In this document: positions 1-10,900 of the stretch, one piece after another
How positions within the stretch are numbered: position 1 is the stretch's first letter
Layout: every line of letters starts with the position of its first letter
DNA from: Phoronis australis
Lineage: Eukaryota > Phoronida > Phoronidae
Direction of reading: 5' to 3'
NCBI GenBank assembly: GCA_002633005.1
Contig: NMRA01000108.1
Span: forward strand, 539,756-603,755
DNA length: 64,000 nucleotides
Notes under the pieces: generated by a model
Told to the model about the DNA's origin: nothing
Seen by the model: the letters and a program-made list of their open reading frames with translations, nothing else
Databases searched by the model: none
Program-made: the position numbers and the translations under genes

Positions 1-269
1 CCCCGCCCTGTTGCAAGCTCTCATAGGCTCTGTCTCATTTTAAAGTAGCCTTTTGTGCTCTTAAAAATTGTCACCTGTGTGGTTACAGGTTATGTGAACT
101 CAGAGAGATTTTTCACTAGGGGAATTTTTATGCCTCGTGGGGGGAATTTCGCGTGATATTTCAATATTTTTGAGAGGGGAATAGGGCCAATATTGGGCCC
201 TAAATTTGAGTGATTGAGGGCTCTGTCCTTCTTGGAAACTGAGAAAAATTATAATGTTTCAACCCGTAG

Positions 270-562
270 CAGGGGCGGATCCAGGATTTTGAATTAGGGG
301 GAGGGGGGCAGGCACAGGAATAAGCAACATTTCGGCAGATGCGCGCGCCCAGCCTAAAATCTGGGGATGCAAGGGTTTTGAATTCTTGGGTTTGTGGACC
401 TGTTGACTAAAAAAAAAACGGTAAACGGGGTTCATTCAGCGCCTATGCGTTGTTTATTCACCCCCAAGACCCCCTGGTTGCGCACGTGTGCTAGTCAGCA
501 ATTCGCACCCGAACTCAAAAATGGGATTTGATACAATTTTAGTGCCCCCCCCTAAATCCGTA
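270..562. mobile_element. Degraded TIR element with GGCGGATCC-type ends
   Basis: The left end CAGGGGCGGATCCAGG is followed by a G-rich run; the right end is a C-rich run then CCTAAATCCG, a truncated complement of the same terminus. The same terminal sequence bounds the elements at 19187-19340 and 31049-32007. There is no coding capacity, and the right terminus is eroded, so its limit is approximate. Probably a non-autonomous DNA transposon; I cannot assign a superfamily with certainty. Confidence 0.45.
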
Positions 563-955
563 GTTATGAAAATACAACCTGGCTGGCCCATTCTCTGATC
601 GTTACTATGATGCTTGACAACTGACCGAGATGCTACAAAATATGATCTAACTTTTCGAAAACATTTATTTTACACGGACATATTTTGCTTCGTCGGCGTA
701 TGGCAACGACCCAACGCTTCCGAATCTAAACGTCTTCAGAGATTGTGAAGCGTGTACGTACTTTTTTCTAGCCGTTCGGGGAACAACACGGACTGAAACA
801 CAGACTCCTATGCCGATAAGCTAACAGAGCTATCGTAGCGAGCCTCGTTTTGGAACGCGCCTCCTGTCGGCGTGAATAGGGTCTATGCTTGTGATTACTC
901 ATGGTTTTAAAAACTGTTAGCTTGCAGATCTATACTCTCTTCTCTTTCATATGAG

Positions 956-1118
956 GTTCGTGGTGACATTGTTCAAGAAAACGTTACCCAGTGCGTGCTG
1001 GAAATGCTGTTGGCGGGAACCGACACATCGTCGGTTACGATGTACTACCTATTGGTGTCGTTAGCAGAAAAACCGGAAATTCAAGAGAAGGTTGTGGATG
1101 AGATAGCTCGGGTCATAG
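956..1118 (+). CDS. CYP19: CYP19-like exon with I-helix
   Basis: The acceptor is a pyrimidine-rich tract ending in ATGAG; the donor is ATAG|GTAAAT. The exon encodes VRGDIVQENVTQC, LEMLLAGTDTSS and a helix ending in ARVIG (163 nt, leaving phase 1). Residues RGD-x-x-x-ENV-x-QC and the DT pair of the oxygen-activating I-helix align with vertebrate aromatase. Confidence 0.88.
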
Positions 1119-4100
1119 GTAAATGTCGGTCTGACGACTGTCACAAAGGCTGGGTTATTCCCATTTACTGGATGACCGGCTCACGATAAAGTTTCAATGA
1201 ATGCCCAACGTTACCTGAGAGTGATAATGAAATATGACACCGCCAAAATTCCGGGACATATTTTAGTTAAGGTATAATTGCTCATGATCATGGCGTGATG
1301 GCATTTCCAGTTTTAAAACGTTTGTTATTGGATATATATTTGAAAACTCACGAGTACTCTCGGATAAAATAATGCTGTAAATAAGCTGAACACGTAAGCT
1401 ATGAATACTTATCTAAACCAATGCTCAAAAAACCGCAGTGTCCGGCGTAATGTGACACACTATCATGCACTAACAAGTGCAGGTTTTGAAGTGATAATCG
1501 ATTAAACTTACCACTTAGCAATGCATATTAGTTTGTGTGGATTTACTCAATATGAAAGTGACGTGAAATTCAAGACACAATTCCGGACACTTTTGTGAAA
1601 GTTAGTCCAGTAGGCTTATTCTATAAGGAGCAGCCAATGACCACAGGCGCTTGAGTTTATCTGTTCCTCGGTCGCCACTGACGTCACTCACTACTAAGAA
1701 TGCATGGTTATGAGTCATCGAGAAATTCGAGCGCCTGTGCCAATGACTAGGTTTCTGCAACACTTTCGACATTTATGTAACAGATAACTAAATAACCTTT
1801 CCATGATTCTCTGCGAGCCTCGGTGTAAAACGTCTGCGACCAGGCACAAATGTCTTACGGAAGATGACTGTGGACAGCTAGTGCGTTTTTTTTAGTGACA
1901 CCTATTTGGTTTCGTATGATACTATTGACCGCCTGCGGTAAAACATTTTGCACTCCCGATATCAACCGGACAAAGTTGTGCTGTGTAACGAGAATGAACG
2001 ATTTGTTTAGTGATGAACTTACGGTTTTTTACCAGAAGAGGTTTAATCGATCTAACTGTCTATGATCATCTACTATATAAAATGCATCGTTTGCACAAAC
2101 GCCGTCTACCCCGCTCCACTACGGACCTTCGTTGCGCCCGTTTCGGCACCGCCTTGGTCCCAGGTATTCCACCAGCCACCTATTTGGATTCGAAGTGTCA
2201 TATTTTGTCTCGCGGGTCGTTTTTCGCGGATGCGGAGGGAGGGTGGCCAGTTTTGTACTGGCCTTGATGACGTCAGTTCGTCGGCCTAATGGCTTGGGTG
2301 ACGTCACTCCCTCCAGCTTCTGTCGCGTATATAATTCATCGGGCCTGTCGCCGCCAAAAGTAATGATCCCTCATTAAAAAATTATTACACTTCCTTAAGT
2401 AAACTAAATTATTTACGCTGGTGTTGGAAAATTGGTGTACTTCAGTTACCGGTATTTTGCTGCTAAATTTGCGATGCGTTCTTTGGCGCCATTGCGTCAC
2501 CTATTGGCCAATTTCCATGTTAGTTATTCAAATGAGAAGTTGCGTACATGTCATAACAATCGCAAGAGGTTTAATTTCATTACAAGTTTTTACTATTGTA
2601 TTATCAGAGGTTTCATTTCATTACAAGTTTTTACTATTGTATTATCAGAAAACCCAATTTCAGAAAAAAAAACTCTCGAGAGATATCACATTTTTTTTCG
2701 GAAATGGCTCGTACATGTACGTGCGCGTGTAATAAGTATGCACTGTTTTCAAAACGACCACAGATTTTCCTTTGTTACAAAAGGCGGATAAAAAATACAT
2801 TTATTAGATTGTATATTTACTTCTATAAACGGCTGTAACGGGCAAGGTGAATGTCGGTTCATTCCCAGATTCTGCATGCGCCCATGTAGGTTGTTAACTC
2901 TAAATTTCACGACGAGGTGACAAGCTGAGCACCGGGGTTGTGTGAAATTTCGGTCTTTAACGGAGCTCTACACACAGCTACCTACCTGTATGTTGACGAT
3001 AGTTTTCATACAGCTAGCTGGCTTTCTACCCGTCAGATTGATGATGCATCTTTTGTAAATACATAAATATATTTTGTGTACGTATAGATTATGACATGGC
3101 GAAGTCGTTATCCGCCGTTATCTAGAGCCCGAGTGGATTGTGGAGAATTATCGACCGAGGGGCGTTAGACCGGGGGTGATAATTCTCCAAAATCCACGAG
3201 GGCTCTAGAAAAGGGGGATAACGAGTGAGAACATGTAATAATCTAGTTATACCACATACTAAACGAGAAACATTGCAATGAATCGATCTACCTTTCTCGA
3301 CTCGCCTCGGCTTTGTAACCACTTTCTATGTCCGGGTCGGAGGTCGTAACCTTTTAAGGAAAACCGAGCTATTTTTGTCAAATAACGGTTTTACTCAAAA
3401 CCAATTGGAAATTTAAACAAAATAGAAATGAAGTGAATCTATAAATTAAGGTTTAGCAACTATAGCTTACTACACATTTTATCACGCCAAGCTTCGACCG
3501 GGAAAATATCGTCTGCTAAAGTAGGTTACCACTAGTAACTGACTATAATGCTCAAGTCAAAGGAACCCGACGACACGATACCCGCATTCAAATTGGAGAT
3601 CGGTGATTTACAAGTGAGAGAATACGAGATAAAAATTTCATAAAATATCGTTTTTATGGAAATTATGCGTCATATTTTTCATAGCGCATAAATGTCGGTG
3701 CAATGCCCTTTGCTGAACATGCGATTGTTGCGCGTGCTGATTTAAGTATTCTATTTTCACGTTCGATGACGTCAGCCGCTGAGTGGTGTAGTGGTAAAGT
3801 CGGCGACTCGAAACTCTTGACGCCCGGGTTTGAATCCGGCCTCGGTTTCCCGCATAAATGTTATCTCACAAGTGAGATAACTTTATGGGTTATTACACGG
3901 TTGTATCTGCCATTCGAGGCTAATATTGTGGTATAGTATACAGTATTTGAAATGCATTCTTAGTTTTCACTTTAAAGAATATCTGATTACTATACTTTGT
4001 GTTACAGCAGTGTCAAATGTTCTGGGAAGAAATTTGTACTGCCTGGGGAAAGAATCCCGCAGCCACACACCTTGCCTACTAAAACCTGACAGTGACTGAA

Positions 4101-5431
4101 ATTCTGCTTGAAGGTTTGAACATGGCCTTTCAAGAAGTATTCCCGTTTCTTGCAATAAACATTAATGTTCACTCCTAGGAGTATCTACATGTACTTCTCT
4201 CGGCATTTCCCTCTAACTGTTACCGGCTAGTTCAATACGGCTAAAATAAATCACGTGTCTTAGTAGTTAATTTGTGTTTAGATGTTAAGTTTTTAACTCA
4301 TGACACTTATGCTTTGCATCGTTTTAGGCGACAGAGACGTAACAAAAGCTGACACGGTTAAGTTATTGTACATGGAGCAAGCTTTAAAAGAATCCATGCG
4401 CATCAAACCCGTAGGTCTAGTCGTGCTAAGGAGAGCTCTCCGAGATGACGTCATTGAGGGCCACGTGATCCCGGCTAACACAAACATCATCTTGAATCTT
4501 GCCCAAATGCATAGGCGAGAAGAACACTTTCCCAATGCCGACGTCTTTGATCCCGACCATTTTGCGGACAAGGTGAGATATTTATATATTTCAAAAGGCT
4601 TGGTATATATTTTTCCCGGTTGGTTACTGGGACCTTACACGGCAGGGCTTCACTTGCTCCTCCTAGGGGCACCCCATTAATTCATTAGAAATTTGAGCTC
4701 TTCCACTGTATCTTACATTTTCTCAGTACATAAGTACCGGAATCGTTAGCGTCAACGACTCACAATATCACCAACCCAGATCTAAGTTAACTTTTGTGAC
4801 GCAGAGCAATCATTGCATTATTGATGACTTTACGGACAGTCATAATACTGCAGGGAACGCTTAACAATGGACAAGATTGGTACTGTCTAAAATCCTCTCT
4901 CGTCTGAAAAACTCACGAAACGGGACCTCTTAGTAATGTGTTGCAGTCGGTCAAGTGTCGGCCAAAACCTCACTGCACAAGCTCGGCGTGTTAGGGAGAA
5001 GTCAGTTTACACCCTGCCTGCCCACCCTAGGCGGAGATTAAAAACGGTCTGCGTTTAACTTTAACACAAAGTCTTAGCAGATTTCAAAACAGATTTAAGT
5101 TATACCTGAACTGTTTTCTCCGCGCATACCTTTGGATTGGTCCGGCTTTTAGTGACTGCCCAGCTTCTATTTCCAGCAATTCCAAGAGGAATTTCTCCCG
5201 TTTGGAACTGGGCCCAAAGGGTGCATCGGACAATTTCTAGCCATGATAGAAATGAAAGCAATTTTGTGTACTTTGCTCCGAGAGTACAAGGTGAAATCAT
5301 GTGGTCAGACTATCGCGTCAATGGCAACCAGGTGGGACATCGCTCAGCAACCAACCGAGCCAAGCTATTTGTTCCTCGTTCCTCGACGACATTTGGTGGA
5401 AATTGGATGCAGTACAAAGCTGTCGAATTAA
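956..5431 (+). CDS. CYP19: CYP19 (aromatase)-clade cytochrome P450, last three coding exons (5' partial)
   Basis: Spliced exons 956-1118, 4328-4572 and 5177-5431 give 220 residues plus a TAA stop; phases join cleanly (1, then 0). Seen in order: an I-helix with AGTDTSS, the K-helix ExxR as ESMR, DDVIEG followed by TNIILN and MHRRE, the heme-binding loop FGTGPKGCIG with its cysteine ligand, then AMIEMKAIL. TNIILN-x-x-x-MHR and DDVI(D/E)G are typical of aromatases, and the FADK to heme-exon junction matches the vertebrate arrangement as I recall it. Family members are ER-membrane heme monooxygenases; vertebrate CYP19 aromatizes androgens to estrogens. Differences from vertebrate aromatase in the I-helix and after the K-helix mean the substrate cannot be assumed. 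The N-terminal anchor and first half lie left of the window. Positions 1-955 are intron or upstream sequence in which I see no further exon. Confidence 0.88.
2268..2334 (+). promoter_or_regulatory. Promoter-like cluster: two palindromic CREs plus TATA box
   Basis: Two perfect TGACGTCA cAMP-response elements (2268-2275 and 2299-2306) lie 31 bp apart, start to start. TATATAA (2328-2334) follows 22 bp after the second. The surrounding ~250 bp are more CpG-rich than the flanks. The cluster sits inside the first visible intron of the CYP19-like gene, on its strand. It could be an internal promoter or a mobile-element promoter such as a solo LTR; no open reading frame of substance follows. Confidence 0.4.
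2566..2647. repeat. Two-copy 41-bp direct tandem repeat
   Basis: The unit beginning GAGGTTT and ending ATTATCA occurs twice in a row (from 2566 and from 2607) with one substitution (TAATTTC versus TCATTTC). This is a recent local duplication in an intron. Confidence 0.8.
3106..3225. repeat. Foldback hairpin element
   Basis: Left arm 3121-3152 (starts TCTAGAGCCC) and right arm 3178-3209 (ends GGGCTCTAGA) are near-complementary around a 25-bp loop. Outer segments CGTTATC and GGATAACG extend the symmetry. This is the structure of a foldback or MITE-type mobile remnant in the CYP19-like intron. Confidence 0.65.
3775..3852 (+). repeat. tRNA-derived SINE head or tRNA pseudogene
   Basis: An A-box (TGGTGTAGTGG) and a B-box (GGGTTTGAATCC) are spaced as in an RNA polymerase III promoter. 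The T-arm pairs imperfectly and the acceptor stem does not close, so this is not a functional tRNA. It runs directly into the palindrome at 3853-3887, suggesting a SINE with a palindromic tail. Confidence 0.55.
3853..3887. repeat. 35-bp near-perfect palindrome
   Basis: GTTATCTCAC and GTGAGATAAC face each other across only two bases (AA), and CATAAA/TTTATG extend the arms with a one-base bulge. It follows the tRNA-like block and probably belongs to the same mobile unit. Confidence 0.7.
4328..4572 (+). CDS. CYP19: CYP19-like exon with K-helix ExxR
   Basis: The acceptor is GTTTTAG|GC and the donor GACAAG|GTGAGA. The exon opens with DRDVTKAD, which matches the aromatase ERDIKIDD segment, and contains ESMR (K-helix ExxR), RRALRDDVIEG and TNIILNLAQMHR. 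It is 245 nt, taking phase 1 in and giving phase 0 out, so it joins both neighbours in frame. Confidence 0.9.
5177..5431 (+). CDS. CYP19: CYP19-like terminal exon with heme-binding cysteine
   Basis: The acceptor is CTATTTCCAG|CAATTC. In frame with the preceding exon it reads QFQEEFLPFGTGPKGCIG, with the proximal heme-ligand cysteine in the F-x-x-G-x-x-x-C-x-G signature, then AMIEMKAILCTLLREYKVK, and stops at TAA 5429-5431. The C-terminal LFLVPR corresponds to the IFTPR of vertebrate aromatase. A longer open frame across the same bases lacks these motifs and is a shadow. Confidence 0.9.
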   Translation, partial: QFQEEFLPFGTGPKGCIGQFLAMIEMKAILCTLLREYKVKSCGQTIASMATRWDIAQQPTEPSYLFLVPRRHLVEIGCSTKLSN

Positions 5432-5642
5432 AAGGAGTGGGAGACATCTTTTGCAACAACTACTTTACTTGGCAATGTCCATGTATTTGTAGAGATAAAT
5501 ACGAGTGGCCGATGACGTGATTTGTCGGTGAGGTTAGAATGTTGAATTATGGGACAAAATTCATTGTTTTGCGTTCCATAGGCGAAGGGTACACGCCGCT
5601 AGATTCGTGGGTCTACGGAACCCATCCCTGATTACATGAACT

Positions 5643-5648
5643 AATAAA
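5643..5648 (+). terminator. Polyadenylation signal AATAAA for the CYP19-like gene
   Basis: A canonical AATAAA lies 212 bp after the stop codon on the gene strand, the first I see in the 3' UTR position. No transcript data are available to confirm its use. Confidence 0.5.
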
Positions 5649-6733
5649 AGTATTATACAAGTATCAGTCTCTTGATGGACAATGGTTTTAGTCATTTTTT
5701 GATGTGATCTAGATAGGGCAGAAGATTGGTCATGTAGGAAGCAATGGAAAAAAAACGATCCTCAATAGACAGGATGGCCGGATATTTCAGCTTCCTAAAA
5801 TTTAATTCAGTCATCAAGTTTCTTGTTTCATAAAAACAAAGTCCTGATATTTTCCGTTCTGCGTTTGTGCGAAGTCTAAATAAGTGTCTCTTATTCTGTG
5901 TTTGGCGAACCTAGGGTTTCCCGGACGTGGATGGCTGTCTTGTTTTAATTTGCATCTGATGACCTGAGCATTAAAAGTTTTAAACTATAGTGTCCAGTTT
6001 GAGATCAAAAATTAAAGTTTTTGGTCGAAATCTCAAGCTTTCTGAAATTTGAAATCTCGAGGCTAAGGGTTATCAAGTGCAAACTTGAACTAGACACTCA
6101 CTACTTTCGCATAAAACTAAAACGGAAAATCAAAAATAATTTTTAGATCGGAGATCTAGGTCGGACTTTTACTTGAGATCGAACTCGAAATTATGTTTGT
6201 CATTTCCATTTTACTTTTGTGCGAACTCAAGATGCCTTCTATGCTCGAGTACATAATGGCTTACGTAGATAACTGTTCGATCTCAGTTTGCACTTAATGA
6301 CCCCATAAGTCATTCTGAACTCGAAATACCGAGTATTTACTTGAAATCTCGAGTTATACTCGATTTTCTGGGCTAGAAACTCATTTACATAAACCACAAC
6401 GTACTCAAACACAGAATAATAGTCACTTACCTTGAGTACGCACAAAAGCAGAATGGAAAATGACAGAAAAGATTACATCCCTGCCGTAGTCCCCGGGCCC
6501 TCGTTCCCTGCTTTGCTAACGGAAAATCGCTCTGTCCTTGTATTCATTGCTACTCACTCTTTAATGTTTTATTTTAAAGTGGACGAAAGCTCGCTTAACG
6601 GTAACACGTGAACTTGTCACTGAACTTTTTTGTCATACCCGCCACTATAACCGTTGGAGCACAATTGCGAAGTTGAGGCAATTTCCGGATTTAGTTGTAA
6701 TGCGCATGCTCGGCCAAAGCACGTTCTGGCGTG

Positions 6734-6886
6734 CGTTCAGTAGACGCTAGGACCTACGCTAGGACCTACGCTAGGACCTAGCCAAAAGCTAGTCAAGGTC
6801 ACGTGCTCTTATTTAAAATATACGGCAATATCTCGCGAAATCTCGCAAAGTTTTGCTTTTAATCTAGGTCCTAGCGTTACTGAACG
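6734..6886. mobile_element. Short inverted-repeat element (MITE-like), copy 1
   Basis: The left end CGTTCAGTAGACGCTAGG is complementary to the right end CCTAGCGTTACTGAACG. A 12-bp unit (ACGCTAGGACCT) occurs three times at the left end. The interior carries a CACGTG E-box and the motif ATATCTCGCGAAAT. No coding capacity. It is 153 bp, and a second copy lies at 7851-7991. Confidence 0.75.
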
Positions 6887-7850
6887 GGAGGCTGGATTTT
6901 ATGGTTAACTTCCTGTACATTCCTTCTCGGCTCCCAAACTATTGTTACTACACCCTTTTACAGTGCTACGAAACGAGGTATGGAATGTTGTTTAACATGG
7001 ATTCTCGTTGGTTAAAGTAATGAAACCGAAGTCATAATATTCAGTCATTCATATTGGTTGAAATCTGGGAAACCTTTTCAGTTTACTGTTAGCCTACGCC
7101 GTATGGCGACCACCTTTAACTTGAATTGTTGTAATTTATTAAAAAGGGCAGTGATCGAAGTAAACAAAATCAAGGAAACGCCTATCCAGTGGCTTAAAGT
7201 CCTTCTCTCACGCGTTGTTAACCCTTATTACATGGTTAGAAGATGTTATAAGGATCCAAGAAGTACCTACCTCATAAGTAATACACGATCCGTACTCGAA
7301 AACAGTTTAAATGAACTCACCACTCACGATTCGCACCAGAAGAAACACCGCCATTTTGAACTTGCCGCGAACCCGGAAGTACAATTCATTCAGGAACCCA
7401 GGGCGAGAAAACGCCGTCAGTGCGACTGGAGCAGTGCCTGTACTGTTACCAGCCAGCAAACGGGGATTAAAAAATAGACAGCGCGTCTTAATTTTGATAA
7501 AATCAGACTACGGACAATTTTATGGAATTTGCTGAAGAAATGTGGCGAATAAATTTTGACAGAAATTATTTTGCCAGACTCGGGACCGCAGCCTATCGGA
7601 CCCGGTGCGGATCGAGACCAGACACTGGCGAACGGTAAATGCATGCGGTTGCAAGCTGTTTTGTCGAAGTAAAATGGTCAAATGATAAATGCTGCATATA
7701 TTCAAGGGTAGTTTCAGATACTTGCATGAAATTACGGGCTGGTTAGTCCTGTGTAACACTGCCGCGGCAGACTTTAGTTAGCCTCAGTCACCAGCAACCA
7801 GTGAAGACTATAGTCAAAATACAGCTTGTTAGTAGGCCTATACAGGCGTG

Positions 7851-7991
7851 CGTTCAGTAGACGCTAGGACCTACGCTAGGACCTAGCTAAAACCTAGTCA
7901 AAGTCACGTGTTCTTATTCAAAATACACGGCGAAATCTCACGTATTCTCGCGAAGTCTTGCTTTTTAGCGAGGTCCTAGCGTTACTGAACG
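7851..7991. mobile_element. Short inverted-repeat element (MITE-like), copy 2
   Basis: It has the same ends and interior as copy 1 (CACGTG, TCTCGCGAAGTC) but only two of the 12-bp ACGCTAGGACCT units, giving 141 bp. Both copies are preceded by GGCGTG. No coding capacity. Confidence 0.75.
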
Positions 7992-10900
7992 GTAGACAGC
8001 TTTGCGCCAAGACTACCCTTAGGCCTAACTGGTCGCTGGCCACAAACACAAAAAACACGAAAATTGAACAAAGTTTCTTTTTTGTAGCAACGTTTGTCAA
8101 AATGTATCAACGTTAAATCTTCACAAATTACAAAGTAGCCGATTGAACATGCCTTTCAGTTCAGCAAAAGTCGACATTGTAGGTGCCGCCAGAAATGAGA
8201 CGAAGTCCAACGGGAATTGTGAGCACATTTATCACTTAATGAGTAACAACTGCGAGGCTGAAATTTGGTGAACACTGCTAAATCGTGCAGAATAGTAAGT
8301 AAAGATATGTCTAACTAAATTTCACCGTAATTTGTTGGCGAAAACAATTTACACAAAGTTTTAAACTCGTAACTCATCCCGCTGTCCTCCAATATGGCCG
8401 ACGCGATCCAAACAAAGTGACCCAAATTTCGCCACGAAACTTGCAATAACTTTACAGTGCTTCCCCCGATTTTGATACTTTTTCGATTTTTACTGAGTAG
8501 AATGCACTACCTTTCCGATGATAGCAAAGTACTTTTTCAAAACGAGGAAAAAATAAAAGCGAAAAAAAAAATTGGTTCGACCCATATTGGTTCCTAGGTT
8601 CGACCTGCATACGTAAGGAACTAAACACCAATGCTACTTTAACATACTAAGTACGCGTAACATTCAAAAAAAAAAACAACGACCACTAACTACAAACTAT
8701 AAATACACTACATATGCAAACGAATCACAATATATTACTAAGGAAACAAAATAATGAAGACTTTTCGAGCAAGCCATAGCACATTCAGTTACAAGGAAAA
8801 AATGGCGGCGTTCAGGACAAGTTCCTGAACTGATGAGCCGGAAATGTGGGAACGGAAATAACCGATGACAACCGGTAATCATACGCTCAGAGAGAAGGGT
8901 CAAATACTGTTGAAAAATCGCTTTTGGCAAGAAAGGCGAAAAGAATATAATCAAAGGGTGTCGAAAATAAGAATTTATGTAGTAAGTATTTTTGGATACT
9001 GGAACCACATGGGCAGTTTGCAAGAAGGACTTTAAGCCCAAACATGTTCAGTGCATAAAAGGTGTGTGCAAGTGGTGGCGATGCGATCGGTAAACTTCCG
9101 ACCAAGGATGAGCATTGATGCGCACACACGGAACTCCGTGTGTCGTTCATCATGTTTCCACAGGGTCACTTTTCAGTTGTTTCGCTCAAGCCATTGCTTG
9201 TGTCTGTAGAACAACTGAGCAAGTACATTTTCATTTGAAGCAGCTATTCGCTTACCTAAGTGACTAATGACCAGTGACAATTAAAATGGAGATGCAGATA
9301 GCATTAGTTCACGCTTCGTTTTTCAGTCACGATATGGTAGTTTTTGATCCAAACCCCTCGTTTGCGTTACAGAAAACGTTATCAGGCTTTGCTCAAGTCA
9401 CGTTTTCGCAAAAATCCCATTAGCAATGTGACGCGATGTTTTCTTCACTCAAACCACTGTTTGTTTGTATAGAATAACAACCGAACTGCACGGGGTAGCA
9501 GACCCACTGTCTTTTGCAATTTAAAAGCAATATCATTCCCGAAACATTTTGAGAAGGTTTCCACATTTCAGTTTTAATTTGAAATGAATATTCTCTTTGC
9601 GAATAGATTTTGCGTTCGCGCACTTATTTTCATCACGGTCAAGTTGCACTCCCTCTTCAGATGTTAAAACATGCTATGTCGACCAAACATAGAAGTCTCT
9701 TGTGAACCCCAAAGGTGGCGTTGATCTTATCTTGAAACCATCGTTGAAAATAACATTTTACTTCGGGTACTTACAGTGGCCTAAAGATGACATTAAAAAC
9801 ATCAAAGTTTACAGGAAAAATCACTATTCTCTGCAGAAAACCTTAATTTTCCCAGCGCAGAAAACCTTGCCTCAGTGTTCACAGTTGCTCGGCAACACAG
9901 TGTCTCAAAACTTGCTGAATTTACCTGTTATATCCGTTGGTTAGTATATCAAAATCTTTAGATCATGGTCGGGTAGGCGTTTTCGGCTCTCTTCTTGGTA
10001 TTAGGCAGAGAAATTTCTTGCAACTTGGCCTATCCTTGTCAAAACACGGACCGCTGCTAAGAAATACATATCAACTATACACTTATAGGTACCAGCGACG
10101 TCTGCTTAGCTAGAAACGATGTCAATCGGACCCTGTAATGACTTCAAGCAGCAAACGATCACAGAATTTGGAAAAGTGTACTTTTACCTTTAGCCGAACG
10201 AGGGCGAGGGGGAGGACATAATACATTCATTAACTTTATAACATTTAGTGCAGTAATGTCGTGCATTTAAGAATTGACAATACTGACAAAAATTATTTCA
10301 TCAAAGTTGCGTTGCGCTTGTTTACAAATTGAACTATACACCAAGGGCACCAATCACACATGCGTATCGCTCAATCGTCTTACGAACCGTCACAAGCACG
10401 AACCACAGACAGGCTGTTCTTGGTTAGCCGACTCTCGGTCGAACCGGTCTCGCCACCTGGTGTTAATCACCACGTGTCTGCAAGGAAATCCAGAATTTAT
10501 TCGTCAATTTTATTTATGTATTGCTGTATATAATTTCCCTTACTTTTGGTTCTAGTCGAGGAATTCCCTGGGGGGCCCGGAATTGCCATTCGGTGTTAAC
10601 AAAGTTTGTTTTGTTAAATGAACCGACTACAGATTGCGTTAATCAATGTTAATAGAAAATACATTATAACAAAGACATAGTTAAGTATTAATGGAATTGC
10701 AAATCTGTTACAAGCTTGATGATACATTTATCAACACATTCCTTAGAGGAAAATTTGAAATAGGTCTTTGTTCTAACACATGAATTCTTAATTGCGAAGT
10801 AGGCCTGTCTCTCCTGCTGACTGTTTCTAATGCAAGAAGTGATAGTTCATTGATCTGATTTTCAGAAATACCGATTTTAATAATTCACGTTAATTACTCT

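Noticed and set aside
3775-3852. Functional tRNA gene
   Set aside because: A and B boxes are present, but the T-arm and acceptor stem do not pair.
5137-5520. 127-codon plus-strand open frame over the last CYP19-like exon
   Set aside because: It is a shadow frame; the P450 heme motif is in another frame that joins the upstream exon exactly.
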